64,000 bases of DNA from Choristoneura fumiferana (taxonomy: Eukaryota > Arthropoda > Insecta > Lepidoptera > Tortricidae). Position numbers and translations under genes: made by a program. The first letter of the stretch is position 1. Every line of letters starts with the position of its first letter. Location of the stretch: NCBI RefSeq assembly GCF_025370935.1, contig NC_133493.1, positions 9,487,163 to 9,551,162 on the forward strand. The letters are read 5' to 3'. Below the pieces are notes generated by a model that saw only the letters and a list, made by a program, of their open reading frames with translations, searched no databases and was not told the origin of the DNA. This document shows positions 53,279-63,354 of this stretch, piece by piece.

Positions 53279-55009
53279 TTAGTGTAAATGTGTCATTAGA
53301 TTGCGCGTCCATTCCCTTATCCTTTCAAGGGCCCGGACCGCTGCAATTCGTTTATGTCCAGTTTGTGTCTCTAGTCTGCCACCGTCGTTTGTCAAAGAAT
53401 CTTCATTCATTATGTTAGTGTCGTTCTTTAAATCGTCTTGTTTATCTTTGCTCTCAATCTCTATATCTGCAGTTGAACTATCTGTGGAATCATTTGTCAT
53501 TCCTTTGCTAGAGTCTATTTCCATCTCATTGTCAGGTAACGTTTCCATTGGTGGAACATCAGTTTCATTCATCTCAATATCACCGCTTACTACTGACTCT
53601 TCAGGTACTATTTCAGATAACCTTGGAGTTTCAACGTTTTCAGTTGGATTGTGAGGTATTGGTTCCTGTTGTTCATTATCTTCCACCTCTAACGGATATA
53701 GATGCGCGATGGAACGGGTAAATATAGTGTCTCCTACTTTCACTTTAGCTACCCTTACTAAACCGTCAGATCCTTTTGTCAGATCGATTATTTTTCCTAC
53801 TTTCCAACCCTCTCGGTTTTTATTATCACCCTTTATCTGAACGATTTGGCCTTCCTTAGGAATGTCTCTTGACATGATTCGAGGTTGCTTATGCGAGTGA
53901 CTATACCTTTCACGTAAACTAGGTAGATAACGATTTTGAAACATTTCTTTGAATTCCTCTAGCAGGATGCGAGCTTTTCTCCAACCTTGAATTAAATTTG
54001 TTTTTGTCGATGTGCCTTGTAGTATCGGTTGATTGTTAGCTGTCTTTAACGAGATAAATCCAGCTACTTGAAGGAAATCAACTGGCTTCAAAATGTGTTC
54101 AAGTTCATTATCAACACATGTCAAAGGTCGCGTGTTTATGACGGATTCTATTTCTTTGGTGATTGTTGACAGTTGGCTGTCCCATAAAAGTTGTTTTTGA
54201 AGTGTTCTTCGCATACAATGCTTAACGAGAGAAACAAGTCTCTCATAATAGCCTCCAAACCATGGAGCCAGTTCTGGTATAAATCGCCATTTGATTTTAT
54301 TTTCTACACAGTATGCATTCTTTACAATGTCAGCTATCAGTTTGAAGTGTAAAGCGTTGTCTGATGTTATAAGTGATGGTACTCCTCTAGTTGAAATCAT
54401 TCGCCTGAGAGCAAGCAGTCCTTCTTCTGCAGATAGATCTTTAACTACTTCCAAGTGTACTGCTCTAACAGCTAAACATGTGAACAGACATATCCATCTT
54501 TTGCTTGTTCCTTTCTCAGATTTTACTAACACAGGTCCTAAATAATCCACTCCAGTGAACGTAAATGGTTTGCTATAATTAACTCGTTCATGTGGCAGTG
54601 CAGGTGTGGGTGGTAACTTAAATGGTCCGCCTTTATGTTTCATGCAGCGTGGGCATTTGTTCAAGATCTTCTGAACATAGCGTTTTCCTTGTGGTATCCA
54701 ATAAGATTGACGGATTAAGCTCAATGTATGGTTGGCACCAACATGATAATTCTTTTCGTGTGTGTCTTTAATGAGTTTATTTGTGAAATCGCAGTCTTTA
54801 GGTATGATCATCGGATACCTCTTGTCAAATGACCATTCAGCATATTTAAGTCTACCTTTACACCGTAAAATGCCATCGATATCTTTAAATAGGCCTAAAT
54901 TCCGACTAAGATTAGTTTCTTTTCCGTCTACTTCTTCTCGAAAGTATTCGGCTTGTATTTTCTTAATTTCTTTTAGTGTACTATCTCGTGGTTCAATGAC
55001 TTCTTGTTT
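53279..55009 (-). CDS. BEL pol, integrase part (in a -1 shifted frame)
   Basis: It would integrate the element's cDNA into host DNA. The frame is open from 55009, the first ATG is at 54811 and the stop ends at 53279. It overlaps the upstream frame by 37 nt. Numbered from the ATG: zinc-binding H18-x4-H23 and C53-x2-C56; catalytic core D89 (TGVDYLGPV), D151 (TSDNALHFK) and E190 (WFGGYYERLV); then a DUF5641-like C-terminal domain (about 320-390: GQIVQIKGDNKNREGWKVGK ... THSxAHLYPLE-type end). The acidic tail to residue 510 is low-complexity. About 66 codons before the ATG still resemble BEL protein (GRLKYAEWSFD), so the ATG is unlikely to be the real start. In most BEL elements this is one polyprotein with RT. 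All key residues are present; only the frame break is odd. Confidence 0.9.
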   Translation of the reverse strand, partial: KQEVIEPRDSTLKEIKKIQAEYFREEVDGKETNLSRNLGLFKDIDGILRCKGRLKYAEWSFDKRYPMIIPKDCDFTNKLIKDTHEKNYHVGANHTLSLIRQSYWIPQGKRYVQKILNKCPRCMKHKGGPFKLPPTPALPHERVNYSKPFTFTGVDYLGPVLVKSEKGTSKRWICLFTCLAVRAVHLEVVKDLSAEEGLLALRRMISTRGVPSLITSDNALHFKLIADIVKNAYCVENKIKWRFIPELAPWFGGYYERLVSLVKHCMRRTLQKQLLWDSQLSTITKEIESVINTRPLTCVDNELEHILKPVDFLQVAGFISLKTANNQPILQGTSTKTNLIQGWRKARILLEEFKEMFQNRYLPSLRERYSHSHKQPRIMSRDIPKEGQIVQIKGDNKNREGWKVGKIIDLTKGSDGLVRVAKVKVGDTIFTRSIAHLYPLEVEDNEQQEPIPHNPTENVETPRLSEIVPEESVVSGDIEMNETDVPPMETLPDNEMEIDSSKGMTNDSTDSSTADIEIESKDKQDDLKNDTNIMNEDSLTNDGGRLETQTGHKRIAAVRALERIREWTRNLMTHLH

Positions 55010-58000
55010 TTAGATTGTTTTTCTATTGCTTCAGGATCTTCTCGAGCTTCTTCAGTCTTCGATAGACACTCCCCAACCAAAAGAGTATGTTCTCTAGCCG
55101 TGCTTACAGGCCACTTACCAGGCTCATCGAGCAGATAATCTGGTCCGGTCAACCATCTTTGTCTATCTTCCTTCAAACTTGTTGGTCTGGTAGCTACATC
55201 AGCAGGATTCAATTCTGAAGGAACATATCTGATAATCAAGTCTTTATTTCTCTTAATCTCCTCAAGCCTTCTCGCTACAAACGGAGTTAATAATTTGCTT
55301 GAATTGAACCAGTCGATCACAATTTGACTGTCCGTCCAGAGTACTTGTTGGGTTATCTTGAAGTGAATGAACTTTGTTATGTATTTTATCAAACGACTTC
55401 CAATAAGTACACCTAAGAGTTCAAGTCGTGGTATCTTCAAATTCTCTTGGTCTTTTATTGGCACTAGGCGTGACTTTCCTATGACAAAACTTTTTTCATT
55501 CTTTCCTACTATATAAACCACAGCAGAATACGCTCTTGTGGAGGCGTCCGAGAAGCAGTGAATCTGACAATCATTGTTTTGAGAATTTTTCAGGTAGCGT
55601 CTGGTCAAACTTGTTTCTTTAACTTCGTCTAAGTTTCCTTTAATTTCATTCCATTGATCAACAATATCCTGGGGCAATGGTGTATCCCATTTTATTTTTA
55701 TTTTCCATAGGTCCTGTAGCAGTAGTTTAGCAGATAGCAACGTGGGTACTGTGTATCCACATGGATCATAAATGGATGCGATGCTTTTCAAAATACCTCT
55801 TTTGGTATTAGCATTGTTGAGTACCTTAGTCCTTAGGTGAAGCGTATCATCTTCCAGGTTCCAGTCCAAACCTAAAACCTTGACAATTTTATCAGGAGCA
55901 GCATCAGGAATACTATGCATTAGTTCCTCGGAGTTAGAGCTCCACTCTCTTAAATTCATCGATATTTGTTGAAATGTTTCTTTAGACTTCCAGTATAAAT
56001 CTAATGCCTCTTGTGTATTGTTGGCTCCAGTCACAATGTTGTCGACATATATATCGTTGGCTAGTTTTCTGACTTTCTCGCTTTCAGCTTTTGACAAGTG
56101 ATGTTTTATAGTGGCGTTCAACATGAACGGACTCGAGATGATTCCAAATGGAACCCTCGTGAATCTCAGGTACATAAGGTTGTCTTCATTTACTGCCTTA
56201 TGGATATTTTTAAGCCATAGAAACCTTGTCACATCTCTGTCCTGTTCTTTAAGTCCAATTTGTAAAAACGCCTTTTCAACGTCCGCTGTGATTCCAATGG
56301 AGTAGCATCTAAATTTTAAAATTAAACCTGTCAAATCTTCCAACAACATTGGGCCACAATGAAGATGTTCATTTAAAGACTTGTTGTCTTTGGTTTTGGC
56401 TGACGCGTCGTATACAATGCGTAAGGATTTACCAGGTACCGAAACTCCGTGATGAGGTAGGTAGTGGATTGGATTGCTCTCTTCATTTGCCTGTGTGATA
56501 GGTACTACTTCTATAATTTCCTTTTCTAATTGGTCCTTTAATGTTTCATCATATTTCCGCAGAGTATCAGCATCTAGCCTCTTGACTAAATTGACTAAGC
56601 GTCCGAACGCCAAACCAAAGTTTGATGGTATATGCGGTGGATATTCGTTCCATGGCCAACTTACATAGTATCTACCGTCTCTGTTTTCAGTGGTTTCATT
56701 AAAATGTTTGATGGCTTCTACATCTCGATCCATTTTGGGCGAGTCGGTGATCCCAATTGACTCTAAGTCCCACAAGCACTTTAAGTTGCCATTGTCTATT
56801 GGTGCGTCCGGTCGGTTTAGTCTGGTTTCACAGGATGCTTGGAAGTATGTTACTACTGACAAGTCGTCGCAGGATTTATTTGCGGTCATTCTTGAGACTC
56901 CTGAAAGTATCCATCCTAACTCGGATTCTACTAAGTATAAGTCTTCCTTTATTTGTATTTTTCCCATACCCATGAGCGAATAATAATAATCGTTACCGAT
57001 TAGGATATCAACTCTATCAGATAATGATCCATCGTCAGCAAATACATAATTTTCTATGTGATTCCAGTTGTTTAGTTTCTGATCCATGTAGGGAACGCTA
57101 TGAGATATTGATGGGACAACATTAGCAAACAATGTTTTAATGTTATTAGTGCGTGTTTCTATATTCAACTTTACAATCGGGCTATCCAGTTCTTGAGGTA
57201 CTTTGGTTCCAAAGGTAAAGATGAAAAGGTGATTTTCCTCTTCGGTTTTTAGTCGCAGTTCTTCAGCAATGTTTCGAGTCACATAGCTCCGTTGGCTTCC
57301 TGAGTCAAGTAAAATGCGACACCTTTTCGACCTTCCATTTTCACCTTTCACCATAACTACAGCTGTTTGAAGTACAGTAGGGCCTTTCATGCCTACATGC
57401 ATCACGCTGGTGCTTGTAGATGGCTTTTCTGTTTCCTCCCTTTTTGTAAAGTTGTTAGGACATAATGCCTTATGGTGACGAAGTCGAAGTCCCTTTGAAG
57501 AGCATTTGTAACAAAACTTCTTGAGTTCACATTGTTGAAGAAAGTGTCCTTCTCGAAAGCAGTTGAAACACCTGTTCTTCAATTTGGCTTTTCTTTCTTC
57601 AATGGTTTTAACTTTCCCACAGTAGACATTATAATGGTTTTCTCCGCAAAAAATGCATGACCACTTCCTTTTCTTTTGGCCATAAAACCTTCCATTGGTC
57701 TCCTTTTTAGGTTCAAATTTTCTCTTCATTGGTGTATAATTTTTATTTGGTCTTGAATTCCAATGGCTAGTTCCAGGCTTGTTGTCAAGTGAAGTGAAGT
57801 GATTTCTTTGAGGCTTTGCATTATGAGGTTTGTTTTTCCTGAATTCCCTCCGTTGCGTTTTCTCCTTGACATGCAAAGTTTCCACTGTATATTGTGGTGC
57901 CTCACTCGTGGTCTTCTCCTGTGTCATTCTTTGCGATTCCTCCTTAGCAGAAATAATTATGGACAGTTGCCTGCGGATATCTTCAACGGTCTCCTTCCCA

Positions 58001-58785
58001 TCGGACCCCAGTCTAATTTTTACCTCGTATATTATTTCACTAGGGAATTTCTCCATAAGCAGGAATCGCACATGATTGGAACTGGTGTTCTCTCCCATTG
58101 ATTGGAGCACCCTCAAGTGTCTTTCAATTTCATCCAACGTTCCACGGCAGTCTTCCATTTTCTCAGCTCGTTTGACGTTGTTCAAGGCCTTGTGATGTGC
58201 ATATATTATGTCATTTTCTTTTCCATATCTTGTCTTTAATGCATTGACAGCAATTTGATAACTTTTATTTGTGGTATCAAATCCATCCACAAGTCTGGCC
58301 GCATCTCCTTTCAGTGAACCCTTGAGGTACAGCAGCTTGTCAACGTCGTTCAGCTTTCTCCGGTTAATATTTGACGTGAACTGGTCCCAGAACTGATGCC
58401 ATTCAAGTACATTGCCACTAAACTCCGGCAAAGTCAGATCTGGAAGCTTACTGTATGATGATTGTGCGTTTTCTTTACTTGATGTTGTGGTTTCCTCAGA
58501 CTTCAACTTTATTTTGGTTTCGAGTTCAGCCAACACTACCTCTCCTTGCAACTGATCGGTTGTAAAATCAGAAATTTGGTCCGGGTTCGGGTTATTGCAT
58601 GTGTTGAAGTAGTTGTACAGTTCAGATGTGAAGCGAGACAAAATAGACTTTAATTTAGCTGTAACCACCTTGGCATTATCCAAATTGTTGTTGTCTAACG
58701 TAATGCAGAGATTGAGAGCTTGTTCTGATAAACATTTAATTTCTTTGACAAATGTGGACAAACGAGTTAACAATATTTCTTCCAT
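54973..58785 (-). CDS. BEL gag-pol: gag, protease, reverse transcriptase, RNase H
   Basis: Makes the capsid protein and the copying enzymes. Start chosen at ATG 58785 (MEEILLTRLSTF); the frame is open to 58854, but the extra 23 residues are AT-rich and fall across a candidate splice acceptor. Of 1,270 residues: DUF1759-like gag about 115-287; three cysteine knuckles near 377 (CIFCGENHYNVYC), 406 (CFNCFREGHFLQQC) and 425; protease LLDSGS at 492; RT with D835 (TADVEKAF) and YVDN at 913-916; RNase H D1080 (FSDAS), E1122, D1152 (WTDS) and D1196 (NPADVATR). The second residue after the catalytic Asp is Asn rather than the common Asp. The frame ends at 54973, just after an A5 run where the integrase frame takes over. 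There is no other stop, which is unusual for an old copy. Confidence 0.95.
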   Translation of the reverse strand: MEEILLTRLSTFVKEIKCLSEQALNLCITLDNNNLDNAKVVTAKLKSILSRFTSELYNYFNTCNNPNPDQISDFTTDQLQGEVVLAELETKIKLKSEETTTSSKENAQSSYSKLPDLTLPEFSGNVLEWHQFWDQFTSNINRRKLNDVDKLLYLKGSLKGDAARLVDGFDTTNKSYQIAVNALKTRYGKENDIIYAHHKALNNVKRAEKMEDCRGTLDEIERHLRVLQSMGENTSSNHVRFLLMEKFPSEIIYEVKIRLGSDGKETVEDIRRQLSIIISAKEESQRMTQEKTTSEAPQYTVETLHVKEKTQRREFRKNKPHNAKPQRNHFTSLDNKPGTSHWNSRPNKNYTPMKRKFEPKKETNGRFYGQKKRKWSCIFCGENHYNVYCGKVKTIEERKAKLKNRCFNCFREGHFLQQCELKKFCYKCSSKGLRLRHHKALCPNNFTKREETEKPSTSTSVMHVGMKGPTVLQTAVVMVKGENGRSKRCRILLDSGSQRSYVTRNIAEELRLKTEEENHLFIFTFGTKVPQELDSPIVKLNIETRTNNIKTLFANVVPSISHSVPYMDQKLNNWNHIENYVFADDGSLSDRVDILIGNDYYYSLMGMGKIQIKEDLYLVESELGWILSGVSRMTANKSCDDLSVVTYFQASCETRLNRPDAPIDNGNLKCLWDLESIGITDSPKMDRDVEAIKHFNETTENRDGRYYVSWPWNEYPPHIPSNFGLAFGRLVNLVKRLDADTLRKYDETLKDQLEKEIIEVVPITQANEESNPIHYLPHHGVSVPGKSLRIVYDASAKTKDNKSLNEHLHCGPMLLEDLTGLILKFRCYSIGITADVEKAFLQIGLKEQDRDVTRFLWLKNIHKAVNEDNLMYLRFTRVPFGIISSPFMLNATIKHHLSKAESEKVRKLANDIYVDNIVTGANNTQEALDLYWKSKETFQQISMNLREWSSNSEELMHSIPDAAPDKIVKVLGLDWNLEDDTLHLRTKVLNNANTKRGILKSIASIYDPCGYTVPTLLSAKLLLQDLWKIKIKWDTPLPQDIVDQWNEIKGNLDEVKETSLTRRYLKNSQNNDCQIHCFSDASTRAYSAVVYIVGKNEKSFVIGKSRLVPIKDQENLKIPRLELLGVLIGSRLIKYITKFIHFKITQQVLWTDSQIVIDWFNSSKLLTPFVARRLEEIKRNKDLIIRYVPSELNPADVATRPTSLKEDRQRWLTGPDYLLDEPGKWPVSTAREHTLLVGECLSKTEEAREDPEAIEKQSKNKKSLNHEIVH
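55007..55011 (-). other. A5 run at the pol frame switch
   Basis: On the minus strand, TCT AAA AAC AAG in the upstream frame. Integrase is in the -1 frame from here. The overlap of both open frames is 54973-55009. It could be a lost base, a homopolymer error or a slippage site; TAAAAAC is close to, but not, the A AAA AAC type of slippery heptamer. Confidence 0.7.
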
Positions 58786-61380
58786 AATGGTTAAGTAGAA
58801 TGCTGAAATTAAATTTAACACCATAATAACATGCAAACATAAATAATGAATCATTAAAAAAATGTATATGACTTGCTGGCCAGTGTCTTAAGTTTTACCT
58901 AATTGTGGGTAACAATTTGGCATCGTCAGAATAATATATTAAAGTTTTTGAAGTGAGAAATTGCATCTGACTGTACTCATTGCTAATATGATAAATGAAT
59001 GTGAAATTGTGGATGTAATGTAAGTAATCACATTATTTATTATTTATAACGACACAGTATTCATAATGTAAATTACAGTAGAATGGCAAAAATTAAAATA
59101 ATGATTAATAATGATGAATAATGATATAGTTTACTTGACGTAAAATAATTCTCTTATAAGTTATAAGCTTGCACCAAGATTCTACTACTTGAATTTTTAT
59201 TTTCATATGTGGCAACACTTGCTTACTTGTATGGCTTGTTATCATTAATTCAAACTGACTTTTCACTGTGTTGCACTTAAATATTCACACACATGAGTAA
59301 CAGCTACATCAGAAATAATTAGACTTAGATTTTGTTTAGTAGTCGTTATACATAGGTACATAGTTATATACCGTCACTTATGCATGTCACGCATCATTGT
59401 ATTTTATTTCGACTAGTACTTATTTATAAATTGCAATGTAAACATTAACACTTTGTGAGCCGTCGGTAAATGAAATCATTGCGTAGTATTCTCAAATTAA
59501 TAATAAGTATGACTTAAAACATACCTTGGTCTATGCCGAATGAAATGACGTTCGCACGCTCGTATCCGTGAAGTTTTTATGTATTTGAATCGAATTAGAA
59601 TTATCCTCCTTAATTCCTCTTATCGTTGGCGGCAGTGGCAGCGTTCTCGCGTAATGTGTATGCCCTTTAAGTATTATGTGTAACATTTAAACTTTGAAAC
59701 ATCACAATATTAAAACTTTAAAATCGGGATAAATTTTGTTCTTAGATTCGAACTAGAACATTCGACCACACGGTCTTTATTCCGTAAGAAACCCACAGAG
59801 AGTAAGCTATCTACATAGGTAGGCAGGTACCTAAGTTTGTTCTGGGCAGCAAACAGAAATCGTAGTAATCGTCATCTTAAACACGTTCAAACAAGATTCA
59901 ATTAAACTAATAATGATCTTAGTAAAGTTTAGACTTATTTTCTGAACTTAAACTTGTAACTTGTGTGTGCGCTTACGCGCTAAGCTATCTACTTGTCTAC
60001 TCAAAGACGAATAACGCGACGCACAGAAGCTATTTTGTTACTAATCCAGTAATGAACAAAACACATACAAAACACTCGTTATTCATTTGTTACACAGATC
60101 ATCGAGTCGTAGTTCAAGAGTAATCTCCTAGTAAAATTGCTGGTTTCCATCAGCCATGTACACGCGTAGCGATTTTGGCTTTAAACTTGGTAAAATATAG
60201 TAAAACGTTCTATGAGACTTACCTAAGTATAATACAACACTCGCTAGGTGTTTATTTTCACGTTTTATACAACTTTTTCCACTGTAATCACTTTAAGTAA
60301 AATTTTCACGTTTTCAGCCGTCGTCGGTTCGGTGGTGAAAACTAGAGAGAAGAAAAAATGGCCGCGCCTTTCCCGCTCGTCTTTCTGACAATTTAATTTT
60401 TTATATCAAACTTTTAATCTCACGTTATTAACTTGTTAATATTGCTAAAATTAAGGATTTATTTTTTAATAGCAAGTGTGCGTATTAACTTTCTTAGTTG
60501 ATTTGTCGTAAAAATCCAATAGTGATGCATTATAATGTACTTGACCTAAATCTTTCGTAGAGAAATGCACCATTGGAGCTTGCTTTTACTTCCGGTTTCT
60601 AGTATTTCATATCCTAAACTATTAGCCTATTAGAGATAAAATATTGCCAGTAATGCCAACATAACGACCTTTAGGTACATTGCACACTTACCATACCATA
60701 CATGACAGCAAATGTGGAATTATAGAATTAAAATTGGACTAATATAATCAAGCGTAATATATTGGTAATATACGTATTAGTAAACAATCTCATATTTTTA
60801 CTAGATTTATTTGAGAGTACAGTTCTATGCAATTTGAAATGCCATTTACTATTCACGATTAATTTTCTAAAAAGGGATAAGTCAGTTTCTGTTCATGTGT
60901 AACTGACCTAACCAACGTAACCCGCTGGTTACTAAGAAATTCTAGAATCGAGGTCCGGATCGCACCGTCCCGCTCGCTCTCATATTAAATTCTATTAACG
61001 TGAGCAGGACGGCACAAAACGAGGCTCGCACCCGCCAGCAAGCAAGTCATTTTCGCCTTCTTCAGATGATCGTCATGATCTTATATTACTCTCGAAATTA
61101 TAATTTGCATGTTTTATAGTTTATAGGTATTTCTTATGTACATATAATTAGTTGTTTAACTAGGCTTATTTTAAGAAACTCCTTTACAAATTGTTTATTC
61201 TATACAATATACAGGTATGTATGTACATGTTTAGGTCAAAATTAAAACTTAGTTTCAGGAGTGAACAACAGATGTCGCTGTGAGTCGCAAACTTGCAATG
61301 AGCTTTTATTTCAATTAAATTTTAATTAGTCAGTCAATGCATTATTCAACTTACTTATGGTTAAATTTGAGTCTTATAAT
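58786..61380 (-). other. Long BEL leader with candidate intron
   Basis: About 2.6 kb between primer-binding site and gag ATG has no long frame. A candidate acceptor TTTAATTTCAG (AG at 58803-58804) lies 18 nt before the ATG. Strong donors occur upstream: CTTAG/GTAAGT (GT at 60222-60221) and CCAAG/GTATGT (GT at 59524-59523). GC-richer exon-like stretches precede each donor (60223-60400, 59525-59650). A decayed CAGGG-hairpin-like piece lies at 60942-61030. Confidence 0.6.
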
Positions 61381-61398
61381 CCCAGCTCATCTCCACCA
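61381..61398 (-). promoter_or_regulatory. Primer-binding site of BEL (tRNA-Ala-like)
   Basis: TGGTGGAGATGAGCTGGG on the minus strand, 2 nt inside the 5' LTR. TGGTGGAGATG is complementary to CATCTCCA plus CCA, the acceptor end I remember for insect tRNA-Ala; the match weakens after 11 nt. Confidence 0.65.
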
Positions 61399-61400
61399 TT

Positions 61401-62348
61401 TGTCGCCACGATTATTATCCTAGGCCGTTACATTATTACCTAACGTACCTACATAGACAGGGCAGCGACACTTGCCCTGGTTGAACAATGCATCAACTCT
61501 ATGTATTCTCATTATAGTATGCAAGTGATTAAGATTGCGACTCATACCTGTATACTCCTAGTCAGGCCATCTGTGTTCAGCTCCGTGGACTTAGTCTGCT
61601 TCGCTTTACTGTATTCACCACCTGTTGGAGTAGATAAAGTATGACTCCACTGCATGGAGCCCTAATAGGTGTCTTAGGTTTACCTAGTGAACTTATATGG
61701 TTATCATCATCAGTTAAGTTATGTACAATTATGTAGATACAAACATATGCTTTCTTTCTAGCGATATATGTGCTTATATCGGCACTCTCGGAGCCTGTAT
61801 ATTAAACATCCAGTGGGATCGCCGCAGGTCACCCACTGTGCTCATACTGCAAGGCAGACTGTGGAGCAGCTCCCCCCTCATATCCACAGGGACCATGAAG
61901 AGTTAGTCTAACATGGGAATCGCTTTCATATTCTGAGACCTCAGTCTCGGCGCCAGGTGGACAAGCCACTAACTACTCACATTAGGAGTCAAAGCATTGG
62001 TCACACAGACCACAATTATCAAGATATCTGTCTCTATCGGACATTTGGTTATTACAGGTTAATGTAGGTATATGATAAATCTAAGGCACCCATAATGCTA
62101 CTTGGCACTTGGTATACTTATTATAGTACTTAGCTTTCATAGCTGCGTCGCCCGCGATGTGATCATTATTCCAGAACACGACACTGACTCTAGTAAACTG
62201 AATACTGAACATTAACTAGAAAAGTCACTCTCGCGAGCGCGCCAACTGAACTATGACAGATCGACAGAGCAGGAAGTCATAGACTTACTTACCATAGAGT
62301 TAAAGGTATTGCCATAGACAATATACATTTCGCGGAAGTGTCGCGACA
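61401..62348 (-). repeat. 5' LTR of BEL element
   Basis: 948 bp, near-identical to 52314-53261. On the minus strand it holds GTATATTG and several TCAGTT/TCAGTG initiator-like words within the first 200 bp, so promoter activity is plausible. It also has a donor-like ATG/GTAAGTAAG at 62293-62285, only about 55 nt from the LTR edge. Confidence 0.96.
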
Positions 62349-62485
62349 GTCCATTAACGAGATGTTAAAGCCGCGGGTTCACGGTGGATGTATGCCGCTC
62401 CCATCGAAGCAACTGAAGGTCTATGGGGGAGGTCTATGTCCAACAGTAGACGTCCTACAACTGATATGATAATGAGGATGATGAC
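62349..62485 (+). mobile_element. RTE-type LINE fragment, right part
   Basis: Starts with the second GTCCA (62349-62353) and continues the LINE of 52215-52313: GCCGCGGGTTCACGGTGGAT, GGTCTATGTCCAACAGTAGA and a degenerate GATGATGA tail. About 12 nt of the conserved TRWTDD codons are deleted. Confidence 0.8.
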
Positions 62486-63354
62486 GATTATTGATTCTAT
62501 GATGAAGTAAAAGAATTTCTTTGCACACCCGCGACCTTCCATTGATATGGACCTCCGCAAAGTAACGCCTGATTCAATAAGTGATTCAGAGCACGGCTTC
62601 GGTCCTCTCTGCTTGTATGGAAGAGTATCCCAAGGAAAATATGTGTAAACATCTGTAATAGTAGTATTTATGGGATACAAAATTGGTATTTTAGCTCGAT
62701 GAAGTAAAGAAAAACATTTTGAAAAATTCAAATTATTAATTTTGTATCCCATAAAAACACACTATTAAGAAGTTTATATAGATTTTCCCTATAATTTGGA
62801 AAAAATACGCTATTTTGGTGGGAGAGGCTCCTTTGTTCTGGGGACTGAAGTCCTAAGGAAGAGCGTCGGACGTTGTATATTATTATGTATATGCGTCAGA
62901 GTTGACAAAATTTGATAGTGCGATGTAGGATTGGGTTGGAGTTTCTATACTTGCTCACTAGATGCCGCTAGGAGTTGTCACACTATGTTTGATCGCATAG
63001 TCGCGCAAAAATTGTGCTCTGAAATTCGATATTTGTATCTTACCGTCCCTCTTACTCCTATGAAACGCTATAAGCGTGAACGGGACGGCACTACACGAAG
63101 TTCGAACTTCGTAAAGCCAGTTTCATCAGACGGATTGTCCAACGCGGGCGGAATCTCAATCGCATTCACCAACTCTTTACTGACATTTGATAAAGTTTAA
63201 CAAGTAAAAATTATAGGTAATTGCGATTGCTATTATATGCCTATACCTAGAATTGCACCATACTGTATTATACTGTGCTCTTAAGGCAAAAGGCTGTATC
63301 TCAAAAAAAAAATACTTGAGTTATTTATACCATCTGAACTGAAACACAATGACT
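62486..63354. other. No gene recognised; repeat remnants
   Basis: 62527-62585 is the reversed GGACCTCCGCAAAGTAACGC repeat seen at 4150. 63018-63115 is a decayed CAGGG-hairpin-like palindrome (TACCGTCCCTCTTACTCC / GTGAACGGGACGGCA). No exon-like frame. Confidence 0.45.

Larger units (their letters stand above)
52314..62348 (-). mobile_element. BEL/Pao LTR retrotransposon, nearly complete
   Basis: 10,035 bp on the minus strand. Order in transcription direction: 5' LTR (61401-62348), primer-binding site, 2.6-kb leader, gag-protease-RT-RNase H frame, integrase frame, 3' LTR (52314-53261). LTR ends are TGTCGC...GCGACA. Domains (DUF1759-type gag, CCHC knuckles, A17-type protease, RT, RNase H, integrase, DUF5641-like end) are those of BEL/Pao. 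No envelope-like frame follows integrase, which ends 17 bp from the LTR. High LTR identity points to recent insertion. Confidence 0.97.

Noticed and set aside
53301..58798. Plus-strand open frames across the BEL coding region
   Set aside because: They are antisense shadows of the gag-pol and integrase frames, with no domain of their own.
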